Source: Prevotella sp. (lineage in GTDB: Bacteria; Bacteroidota; Bacteroidia; Bacteroidales; Bacteroidaceae). From it: a stretch of DNA of 49,686 nucleotides. The DNA lies in contig JAGAGD010000047.1 in NCBI GenBank assembly GCA_017627765.1, positions 1-49,686 of the forward strand. The letters run 5' to 3'. The translations under genes were made by a program, and so were the position numbers. Within the stretch, counting starts at the first letter, position 1, and every line of letters begins with the position of its first letter. The notes beneath the pieces were generated by a model. That model was not told where the DNA came from. It did no database searches and saw nothing but the letters and a program-made list of their open reading frames with translations. Positions 22,756 through 30,539 of the stretch are shown here, piece by piece.

Positions 22756-25700
22756 TTATTCTATGACTATCTTATTGGTAACAACCCTGCCGTCGGCATA
22801 ATGCTTGCGAACAATGTTGACACCCTTCTGAAGTCTTTCGAGCTTCATGCCGTTGAGAGTGAATATTTCCACACTTTCTGCAGTGCCGTTTCCGTCAGCG
22901 GTTGCATTGCTGATGCCATTATAGTCGGAACCATCGTTCCAGATAAGGACATCGTCAATCATGTAGAACACACCTGTTGTTCCATGATGGAAACCGATGC
23001 GCACTGTCTTGCCAGCAAGGTCTGTGAGTTCGAGTTTCTTGTTTTCCCACTTCATTCCGCGCTGTGGACGCCACATGAACAAGTCGGATGTCTCTTCACT
23101 CAGCACGTCATAGGCAGACATATCTTCGCCCATGCCTGCAATAACCTGAGTTGTTGTCTCATAGTTAGAGAAAGCATAGAAGTCGAGATATGTACGACCA
23201 GTTGCTGGAATTGTGATTTCTGGAGTGAGCAGATAGTGGTCTGGCTGCCAAGAGTGGCCGTAGTCGTCGCTCACATAAGAAGCAGCCGAAACGTTGTCGT
23301 GGTATGCAAAGTTGTAAGGAGTAATCATGTCGTAGAAGAAATACTCGTTAGTAGGAACAAATGCCATGCCATCGCCATCGGCATCTACATTCATCCAGTC
23401 CTTATATCCTGTTTCGAAGCCTTCAGTGACGAGCACCTCAGCCTCGCCATAGATTGGCATTTCGCCTTCTTCAGTAACCAAGTCGGTTGACAGTCCATGA
23501 CAAGCCACATCGAAGTCGCCTGCTGTTGTGTGGATGGTTACGGTGCCTTCATATTCATCAACATCCATAGGATAGAACACGAGTGTTACAGGCAGAGTCT
23601 CAACTGTAGCAGCCTCTTCTTCAGGAACAATGCCAAAGAACTCGTCGGTTCCGTCGATGCCAGTAACGCGGAGCGGATTCTGACCGAGATTTTGCAATAC
23701 AACAGTAGCATAACTCTTGCGCAGTTCGGTAGTCTCAGAGAAGTCTACGCTATTGGCATTGATAACTGCATTGTCAGGAAGATTAGCCTCAGTGTGCAGG
23801 GCAAGGTTGCTAAGCGTCAGTCGGTCGCTGCCAGTAGGTGTTGCATTCATCTTCTGATAGAGGAAGCGAACAACGTGATGACCTTCAGAGAAGCGCAGCA
23901 CTGACTCGTCGAACAGAGAAGAACTTGCGTTGCTTTCGCCTGCAAAGTCTTTCATGTTGGCACCATCAATGGTAATAATGGTTCCGTCTTTCAGAGTCTC
24001 ACCGCCAAGCCAGTCCCATTCTTTCTCGGCAGAACTGTTGTGACCTGTCCAAGAAAGGGTTGCTGTTGCACCAGCGATAACGTCAAATTCAGCCTCAAGC
24101 CATGACTCCATCTTGCCGTTTGGTGTCTTACCCGATGTAGAGTTGTAGGCAGTATTGCCATCAACCACGAATGGATTGTTGTAGTCGGTATTGAAAGTGA
24201 AATGTCCTTCGCTGACAATCTGCTGATAGTCGTAAGGCAGTTGTTCGAGTATTGCTGTGGCATGAACGGTAAATTCGCCAGCAGTTGTATTAACCTTGAT
24301 GTCGGCTTCGTGCTTGCCAAGTCCTTCGCCAGTAAAGGTAACAGGAACTGAGAGGGTTTCGAGAGTGGCGGCCTCAGCATCGCTAACTTCGCCACTGAAC
24401 TCGCCGTTGCCTTCAACAGAAATTACTTTCAGGTTGTTGTTACCCTTATTCAGAATCTCGATGTTTCCAGTAGCGGTAACAGGACGAGTGCTATAGAAGT
24501 AGTGTCCTAAGTCGAGTGTCTCGCTTTTCAGTTCTGCGCTGTTGTCCTCTAATGGATTAGAGTCGAGCGAGAGGTCGTAGATGAAACCTAAAGGTTTGTT
24601 TTCTGACAGTCCTGCAGCATAGTTGTCGGTATATGTATGGAAAGTCAGTTCTGCGGTATAGTCGCCTGACAAGAGAGTGTAATCGCCTGAAATGTCTACA
24701 GGATCTTCAGTGTTGATGTCGTTAGTGTTGATTAGTGCAGTGTAATACTGTATGCGGTCTTCATTAGGCAGCAAAGTGAAGAACAGTCTGTTTGGGCTTG
24801 CAGCACGCTGCTCTCCCTTCCAAGAGAGTTTTGCAATTTCGCCTTCTGGAACGCTGAAACTGATGATAAGTTTCGACTCTGTGTCGTCGCCTTCGTTTGA
24901 AGATACAGCAACAGTCTTTCCGAATGTAGTCTTGTCGATGACGAATGGGAAACCTGTTCCAGAAGAAAAACTAAACTGTCCTTTCTTGACTATCTGCTGA
25001 TAGTCTTCGGCTTGACTAACAACAGCCTTGACTGTGAGTTCCTGCTTGTTGTTGTTTTCGTCTGCAACAATAATCTTTCCCTGATAATTGGCATTGGCAA
25101 CAGTTGGCTTGAAAGAGAAACTAACTGCCACTTGGCTGCCACCTTCTATATTGCCTGTAGCATTGTCGGTTATTTCCAGACCGTCGCCTTCTGTCGTAAC
25201 TGTAAACTGTGTGGCATCTTTGCCCATGTTTGTAATAGTGAAACTGCCAGTCTGTTCAGAGCCTGGAGTCATATAGTTGTCAGAGAAGTCAACCTCCTGC
25301 TTGTCGAGTTGCAGGCTGGCACCATCTGCCATTTCGGTCATTTCAAACTCCACAAACCAAGGGTCTTTGCTTTGCAGCCAGTAACTTTCGTTGTAATCAT
25401 TCCATGTTGTCTGTGCAAAACCAAAGGCTTGGTCGGCAGTTATGGTTTTCTTGTCGGCTGAAACAGTAAATGTGGCTGCCTCATAGCCCTCGTAGTCATC
25501 CCAACCTTCTTCATTTGTAAAGAAGCGGCCAGCAAAAGGAACATAATAGAACGCGTTGCCCCAGTCGCTTGCATAAGGGCCGATGTTCTGATGATTCTCA
25601 AAGACAAAAGGTTCTTCCTCTAAGGGAGTTGCTATTGTCAGTTTATGAGTTGCCTCATCGTAATTACCTGTCAGTTGCTGATTGCATCCTTCAGCAGGTG

Positions 25701-25914
25701 TGTTTCCTAATTTTCCTTGTATCAGATTGTTCCAATTGCCTATTGTGGCTTCAGTGCCATCAATATTAACAGTCAGAGCAAATTGATACTCAACGCCATC
25801 GGGATTATACCAGTCGCCCGATGTACGCGCCTTCACCCAGTAGGCAGTGCCCTGTGCGAAGCCTGTAATGGCAACTCCAAGCACAATCACCATTGTAATC
25901 AATTTTCTTTTCAT
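22756..25914 (-). CDS. Large secreted protein with Ig-like repeats, choice-of-anchor J domain and T9SS-like tail
   Basis: 1052 residues with a signal peptide (ITGFAQG cleavage region near 20). The first roughly 190 residues form an unknown domain with a YWVKARTSGDWYNPDGVEY opening. Then three alternating units of Ig-like domains and DYQQIV(K/S)xG(Q/H)F(S/T)F jelly-roll-like domains can be seen (around 205-300, 305-560, 565-810). A choice-of-anchor J / cleaved-adhesin domain starts near EGFETGYKDWMN and includes YLLTPEITIPATGRTYLDFYA. The last roughly 40 residues (EIFTLNGMKLERLQKGVNIV...NKIVIE) look like the C-terminal signal used by type IX secretion in Prevotella. Likely exported to the cell surface, where it may bind protein or glycan; no catalytic motif was seen. 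Single-gene unit. Confidence 0.85.
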   Translation of the reverse strand: MKRKLITMVIVLGVAITGFAQGTAYWVKARTSGDWYNPDGVEYQFALTVNIDGTEATIGNWNNLIQGKLGNTPAEGCNQQLTGNYDEATHKLTIATPLEEEPFVFENHQNIGPYASDWGNAFYYVPFAGRFFTNEEGWDDYEGYEAATFTVSADKKTITADQAFGFAQTTWNDYNESYWLQSKDPWFVEFEMTEMADGASLQLDKQEVDFSDNYMTPGSEQTGSFTITNMGKDATQFTVTTEGDGLEITDNATGNIEGGSQVAVSFSFKPTVANANYQGKIIVADENNNKQELTVKAVVSQAEDYQQIVKKGQFSFSSGTGFPFVIDKTTFGKTVAVSSNEGDDTESKLIISFSVPEGEIAKLSWKGEQRAASPNRLFFTLLPNEDRIQYYTALINTNDINTEDPVDISGDYTLLSGDYTAELTFHTYTDNYAAGLSENKPLGFIYDLSLDSNPLEDNSAELKSETLDLGHYFYSTRPVTATGNIEILNKGNNNLKVISVEGNGEFSGEVSDAEAATLETLSVPVTFTGEGLGKHEADIKVNTTAGEFTVHATAILEQLPYDYQQIVSEGHFTFNTDYNNPFVVDGNTAYNSTSGKTPNGKMESWLEAEFDVIAGATATLSWTGHNSSAEKEWDWLGGETLKDGTIITIDGANMKDFAGESNASSSLFDESVLRFSEGHHVVRFLYQKMNATPTGSDRLTLSNLALHTEANLPDNAVINANSVDFSETTELRKSYATVVLQNLGQNPLRVTGIDGTDEFFGIVPEEEAATVETLPVTLVFYPMDVDEYEGTVTIHTTAGDFDVACHGLSTDLVTEEGEMPIYGEAEVLVTEGFETGYKDWMNVDADGDGMAFVPTNEYFFYDMITPYNFAYHDNVSAASYVSDDYGHSWQPDHYLLTPEITIPATGRTYLDFYAFSNYETTTQVIAGMGEDMSAYDVLSEETSDLFMWRPQRGMKWENKKLELTDLAGKTVRIGFHHGTTGVFYMIDDVLIWNDGSDYNGISNATADGNGTAESVEIFTLNGMKLERLQKGVNIVRKHYADGRVVTNKIVIE

Positions 25915-25965
25915 GTTTAACGATTTAATGAATTGGATTTTAATTATGTTTTATAAAAAAGCATG

Positions 25966-25973
25966 CAAAGATA
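25966..25973 (-). promoter_or_regulatory. Candidate -7 box of the large secreted-protein gene
   Basis: Minus strand TATCTTTG, about 50 bases before the start codon. No TTG at the right distance, so support is moderate. Confidence 0.4.
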
Positions 25974-26129
25974 ACTCTTTTTAAGAAAAGGAGATTATTA
26001 TTAATATGAAATTAAGTTAACAAAAAGAATGGAAACGACCGCCAGCTTAATTGATAATTCAAAATTAAACTACTGTCTCTAACTAATTTTGAGTGTGCCT
26101 GAGAGGAACGGAAACTATAAATATAAAAA

Positions 26130-26202
26130 TAACTTTAACCTTAATAGCAACTGAAAGGATTATAATTATCCGATAAATCAGTTAACACTAAGGTTAAAGT
26201 TA
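26130..26202 (-). terminator. Terminator of the ugd-transferase operon made of R3 hexamers
   Basis: TAACTTTAACCTTA (26130-26143) and TAAGGTTAAAGTTA (26189-26202) are perfectly complementary over 14 bp, with a 45-base loop. On the minus strand TTTTTATATTTAT follows. Both arms are R3 hexamer units in opposite orientation. Confidence 0.6.
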
Positions 26203-26242
26203 CAACTGTTCTCTTTTGCTTATCTACTCGTTAACTCGTAAA

Positions 26243-27340
26243 CTAACTGTTTTGCATCTGGATTCTCCACTCAAGCAGATAGTGAAACAAAGCGTAGACT
26301 ACTACATCTATAGCAATGATTATTGTTATAGACAACTGCATGAACTGGAAAAGCAGTATGTTTATTGCCACATAGAAGAAAGCAAGGGCAAGAATTACGA
26401 GCAAAGACTGATGCTGCGACAAACCTGTCTGCATCAGACGGTGATGAATATGATTTTTGTCAGCCTGAAAAAGATGCTGTTTCTTATACAGTCTTACAAA
26501 TACAACTCTGACGACATCGAACATCGGTACAAGCAGAAGAGTGAGCGACAACATAAGTCCATCGGTACGATATGACATGACTTGAGGATTATCCATAGCA
26601 AACTTTACGAAAAGGAAACCGAGAATAAAACCGAGAGTAAGGCTTCCCGAATCGCCCATGAATATCTTTCTGTTCTTCTCTGCATTGCCGAAGATGTTGA
26701 AATAAAGATATGGGATAAGCACACCCATCAACCCTGAAATGAGAATACAATAAGTCCAAACACCTTCACGCGCAAAACAAATAAGGAAACCGCCTAATGC
26801 TAAGAATGCCAAACCGCCAGCAAGACCGTCAATACCGTCAATAAGATTGATGGCATTGTCTATAAATACTATTACGAATATGGAAATAGGGATGCCTAAG
26901 TAAGCTGGTATCTCGGTCACTCCGAACAGCCCATAGAGATTGTTGATATACAAGCCTGAGAAAGAAACAAGCGCAGCAGCAGCAATCTGAACCATAAACT
27001 TTGTTCGCGCTCCTAAGCCTATGATGTCGTCGATGATGCCAACACCATAGATGAGCATAAGGCTAATAAAGAAAAATGCCGACCACAGATTGAGCGTTAT
27101 CTGCTCCTTGCCCGACACTCTGCCAAAGACAGCCATTGCAAGCAAGAAGGCAAGAAGCATGCTTGGCATAAAACATAAACCGCCAAGCCGAGGTATTGCA
27201 TTCTTATGCACCTTTCGCTCGTTTGGAATATCATAGAGATTTTTCTGCTTACAATAGTTGAGTATCTGCGGAATCATCACAAACCCGCTCAACATACTAA
27301 TGACAAAAGCAGCAATAGTAAATATTATGTTTTGACTCAT
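26243..27340 (-). CDS. Undecaprenyl-phosphate N-acetylglucosaminyl 1-phosphate transferase (WecA/MraY family)
   Basis: 365 residues, about eleven membrane segments. Catalytic blocks: IIDDIIGLG (Asp104-Asp105, Mg site), DNAINLIDGIDGLAGG (161-176), FMGDSGSL with Asp230, and the cytoplasmic HIHHRLM (297-303) that recognises the N-acetyl hexosamine nucleotide. The His motif and lack of a MurNAc-pentapeptide-type loop favour the WecA/TagO branch, which transfers GlcNAc-1-phosphate (or a related sugar) to undecaprenyl phosphate and starts O-antigen, capsule or glycan synthesis, rather than MraY. It overlaps ugd by four bases (ATGA), so translation is probably coupled. Confidence 0.88.
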   Translation of the reverse strand: MSQNIIFTIAAFVISMLSGFVMIPQILNYCKQKNLYDIPNERKVHKNAIPRLGGLCFMPSMLLAFLLAMAVFGRVSGKEQITLNLWSAFFFISLMLIYGVGIIDDIIGLGARTKFMVQIAAAALVSFSGLYINNLYGLFGVTEIPAYLGIPISIFVIVFIDNAINLIDGIDGLAGGLAFLALGGFLICFAREGVWTYCILISGLMGVLIPYLYFNIFGNAEKNRKIFMGDSGSLTLGFILGFLFVKFAMDNPQVMSYRTDGLMLSLTLLLVPMFDVVRVVFVRLYKKQHLFQADKNHIHHRLMQTGLSQHQSLLVILALAFFYVAINILLFQFMQLSITIIIAIDVVVYALFHYLLEWRIQMQNS

Positions 27341-28650
27341 TTACCTATACAGTGATATATAAAACCTTCGTTTTGCAATTCGTTTGCATCATATATGTTT
27401 CTGCCGTCAATTATAAACGGTGTGCGCATAGTGCGCTTCAGCACTCCCCATGTAGGCAGACGGAACTGCTTCCACTCTGTAAGCATCAGCAAGGCATCTG
27501 CATTCAGTGCAGCATCATACATGTCATTTGCATAATAAACGGTCTCACCTATCCTTCGTCGGCACTCATCCATTGCTATAGGATCGTAGACTCTGACATT
27601 GCAACCAGCCTTCTTCAGCAAGTCGATGACTACGAGTGAAGTTGCCTCGCGCATGTCGTCAGTCTCTGGTTTGAATGCCAGTCCCCATACAGCAATGGTC
27701 TTTCCCTTCAAGTCGCCTTTGTAAAAACGTTCCAGTTTCTCAAACAAGATACGTTTCTGACGCTCGTTTACTTCTTCAACAGCCTTCAGTACGCGCATTT
27801 CGTAGCCTTTCTTCTCAGCAGTCTTGATGAGAGCCTTAACATCCTTAGGGAAGCAACTGCCTCCGTAACCACAACCAGGATAGAGGAACTTTCTGCCTAT
27901 ACGGGTATCGGCACCAATTCCCTTGCGAACCATGTCGGCATCAGCACCAACCATTTCGCAAAGGTTTGCAATGTCGTTCATGAAACTGATACGTGTAGCA
28001 AGCATTGAGTTTGCTGCATATTTTATCATTTCAGCCGAAGGAATATCTGTGAATATAACACGTAAGTTGTTGAGAAGGAAAGGGCGATAGAGTCTTGTCA
28101 TCAGTTCCTTAGCCCGCTCCGACTCCACTCCTACGACGACACGGTCGGGCGACATGAAGTCTTTGATGGCAGCACCTTCCTTCAAGAACTCAGGATTTGA
28201 AGCCACATCGAAAGGAATATTAACGCCTCTTCGGTCTAATTCCTCTTGAATAGCAGCCTTAACCTTCTTTGCTGTGCCAACAGGGACGGTTGACTTAGTT
28301 ACGAGTATTGTATACTTGTTGATGTTTTGTCCGAACTGTCGTGCTACCTGCAATACATATTTCAAGTCGGCAGAACCGTCTTCGTCAGGAGGAGTACCAA
28401 CGGCACTGAATACCATTTCAACATTGTCGAGCACTTCAGTCAAGTCTGTAGTAAAACGAAGGCGGCCTTCACGATAGTTGCGAAGCACCATTTCGTCAAG
28501 TCCTGGTTCGTAGATAGGCACATCGCCAGCCACGAGCCGTTCTATTTTTGCCTTGTCAACATCGACACAAGTTACATTAACTCCCATCTCAGCAAAACAC
28601 GTTCCGCTGACCAGTCCTACATATCCTGTTCCAACAATTGCAATATTCAT
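27337..28650 (-). CDS. ugd: UDP-glucose 6-dehydrogenase
   Basis: 437 residues. It oxidises UDP-glucose in two NAD-dependent steps to UDP-glucuronate, a precursor of acidic surface polysaccharides. NAD loop GTGYVGLVS (7-15), SNPEFLKEGAA (151-161), Lys210 and Asn214 of the central domain (IKYAANSMLATR), and the catalytic Cys266 in GYGGSCFPKD. The C-terminal UDP-binding domain begins near KTIAVWGLAFKPETDD. Full length for the family. It is translationally coupled by a four-base overlap to the polyprenyl-phosphate sugar transferase, which supports a role in glycan assembly. Confidence 0.95.
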   Translation of the reverse strand: MNIAIVGTGYVGLVSGTCFAEMGVNVTCVDVDKAKIERLVAGDVPIYEPGLDEMVLRNYREGRLRFTTDLTEVLDNVEMVFSAVGTPPDEDGSADLKYVLQVARQFGQNINKYTILVTKSTVPVGTAKKVKAAIQEELDRRGVNIPFDVASNPEFLKEGAAIKDFMSPDRVVVGVESERAKELMTRLYRPFLLNNLRVIFTDIPSAEMIKYAANSMLATRISFMNDIANLCEMVGADADMVRKGIGADTRIGRKFLYPGCGYGGSCFPKDVKALIKTAEKKGYEMRVLKAVEEVNERQKRILFEKLERFYKGDLKGKTIAVWGLAFKPETDDMREATSLVVIDLLKKAGCNVRVYDPIAMDECRRRIGETVYYANDMYDAALNADALLMLTEWKQFRLPTWGVLKRTMRTPFIIDGRNIYDANELQNEGFIYHCIGK

Positions 28651-28744
28651 AGTGTTTTTCTGTGTTTATCCTTTTTTAATAATAACTGATTTATTTCTAA
28701 TATATTGTTTAAAGACTTATATTTTATTAGTAATCCTAATCATT

Positions 28745-29764
28745 TTACTTATTTATCAGCCTGCGGGCAGTTTCTATTATGGTATCTACGCCCTTCTTCC
28801 AGTCGCTATCGGCAAGCCCTACTTCTACATCGGGAGCTATGCCATGTTCTGTGCTTTTCTTTTCAACATCGAACATAGGGCAGGCAGAAAAGCGCACTCC
28901 CCAACCGCATGGCAACTCATTTGTGAAAGGCATTCCTGAGCCTCCGCCAGTCCAATCGCCTACGACTGTTACGTTATCCATCTGCTTCATGTACTTAACG
29001 AACTCGTTGGCAGCACTGAAAACTGAACGATTGGTAAGCACACATACTGGTTTGTGCCACCTTACTCCAGATGAAGGCTTAATGGTTTGCTTCTTTAAGT
29101 CGGAGAAATCGTTATGTCCTTTACCCGTCTTATGCTTCATATAGCCAACAAGCCGCTCTTCGTCAGTAAACCTTGCAGCCAGCTGCTCTGCTTCGGTTAT
29201 TCTTCCACCGCCATTGTTTCTCATGTCAATGATAAGTGCTTTGCATGGTGCAAGATACATCATTATATGGTCGAGGTTGCTCTCACCGAATCCACTTGAG
29301 AATGTATTGCAGCGTATGTAGCCTATATTGTCGTCGAGACGGCGATACTTCAGGCTGCCTGCTATTTTATAATCGGTGCCGAGATAGCGACGCTCAAGCG
29401 AGTCGGAGAAATTCTTTGGATAGTTTTCTTGCCACGACCAGTTGCGCCCAACATCGAAAGAGGAATAGAGATTGACATGACCATCGCGCAACTCCGACAG
29501 CATTTCTGCCAGAACTTCAAACAACTGCGACTGCCTTATGCCGCTGTCTACTCGCTTAGAATATCGGGTATATACTTCATTCCAGTCTACACCAAGTACC
29601 TCTTTCTTCTCATCGAAATAGCAATAGTGCTCGTCCATGATTTTCCAGAGTGCCTCAAAATTGCCCCTGGCAGAGTTGTCAAACTCGTCTTCGTCAATGC
29701 AAGAGACAAGAACAAATGGCAGAAAAAAGAGAAGAAGGGAAAAACGTTTCATAGGTATAGACAT
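28745..29764 (-). CDS. S41-family peptidase, lipoprotein
   Basis: 339 residues. Lipobox LVSC gives Cys22 as the likely lipidated residue. The N-terminal helical and cap regions are followed by the tail-specific protease fold: LSELRDGHVNLY, ALIIDMRNNGGG (177-187), and CVLTNRSVFSAANEF (241-255), where Ser250 is the probable nucleophile. There is no separable PDZ domain, as in many Bacteroidetes members. A second ATG four codons in (29752) is an alternative start. It begins one base after the DUF3316 stop, the last member of the operon headed by topoisomerase IV subunit A. Targets are unknown. Confidence 0.88.
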   Translation of the reverse strand: MSIPMKRFSLLLFFLPFVLVSCIDEDEFDNSARGNFEALWKIMDEHYCYFDEKKEVLGVDWNEVYTRYSKRVDSGIRQSQLFEVLAEMLSELRDGHVNLYSSFDVGRNWSWQENYPKNFSDSLERRYLGTDYKIAGSLKYRRLDDNIGYIRCNTFSSGFGESNLDHIMMYLAPCKALIIDMRNNGGGRITEAEQLAARFTDEERLVGYMKHKTGKGHNDFSDLKKQTIKPSSGVRWHKPVCVLTNRSVFSAANEFVKYMKQMDNVTVVGDWTGGGSGMPFTNELPCGWGVRFSACPMFDVEKKSTEHGIAPDVEVGLADSDWKKGVDTIIETARRLINK

Positions 29765-29765
29765 A

Positions 29766-30539
29766 TTAGAAGTATTTAGAATAGCCTACAATAAAAGAGT
29801 TTTCATAACTATGATACTTCAACTTGTGAAGTTTACTCTGACGATAGTTGCCAAGAAAACCTATGCGCAGAAAACTCTTACCGACAGGAATGTCAAGAAC
29901 AAGCTGCTGGCGCAGGCTTGGCGTAGTGGCTATTGTAGTTAAATCGAAATTGTGAATTGCATTGTCTTGCGATATTTCATAGTAAGACTGACCATACTTA
30001 GGCGTAAATGCAAAACCCACAAGTTGTGTGGCTGCAGAGTATCTTACAATCCAGTCGCGGCGCTTAACGGGGAAACTATATACAGCCTCAACCGAAGGCA
30101 TCAGCTGCAAACCCACTCTGAGCTGAGCTGGATTGTTCTGATTGCGCATGTTGTATGCTCCACCAACGTTGAAGCCAACACCTCCACCTGCTGCTATCCA
30201 TAACCTTTCGGGGATGACTTGCCAGTAGTGTTGCAGCAATAAGCGATAATCGCCCATCAGTTCGATAGTCTTGTTGTTGTCAGCACGATTGTCCATTGAG
30301 GCAAAATCAAGATTGAGAGACGACAGCCAAGCCCAGTTTTTCCACTTTGACTTACGCTGACGCTCGGCAAGGAAAGCAAAGTCAACACCAGAATAATGCT
30401 CTGACGACAGGTAGGTGTCAAGAAACTGCCTGCCGCCTAAAGCCACAGCATAAGAGCGATGCTGAGGTATTGAGTCTTGAGCTGCCATTCTGAGGCAGCA
30501 GAACTGCAAAAGAATTATGAATAATAGTCTACATTTCAT
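29766..30539 (-). CDS. Outer-membrane beta-barrel protein (DUF3316-like)
   Basis: 257 residues with a signal peptide ending near RMAAQDS. The mature part consists of alternating aromatic/hydrophobic strands and ends in an aromatic residue (VGYSKYF), as outer-membrane barrels do. The order of motifs (GGRQFLDTYLSSEHYSG, LNLDFASMDNRADN, GGGVGFNVGG) fits the Bacteroidetes DUF3316 family, whose function I do not know. It overlaps the end of the topoisomerase subunit gene by 11 bases and is followed by a lipoprotein peptidase one base later. A structural gene for an envelope protein nested in a topology-control operon is odd. Confidence 0.75.
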   Translation of the reverse strand: MKCRLLFIILLQFCCLRMAAQDSIPQHRSYAVALGGRQFLDTYLSSEHYSGVDFAFLAERQRKSKWKNWAWLSSLNLDFASMDNRADNNKTIELMGDYRLLLQHYWQVIPERLWIAAGGGVGFNVGGAYNMRNQNNPAQLRVGLQLMPSVEAVYSFPVKRRDWIVRYSAATQLVGFAFTPKYGQSYYEISQDNAIHNFDLTTIATTPSLRQQLVLDIPVGKSFLRIGFLGNYRQSKLHKLKYHSYENSFIVGYSKYF

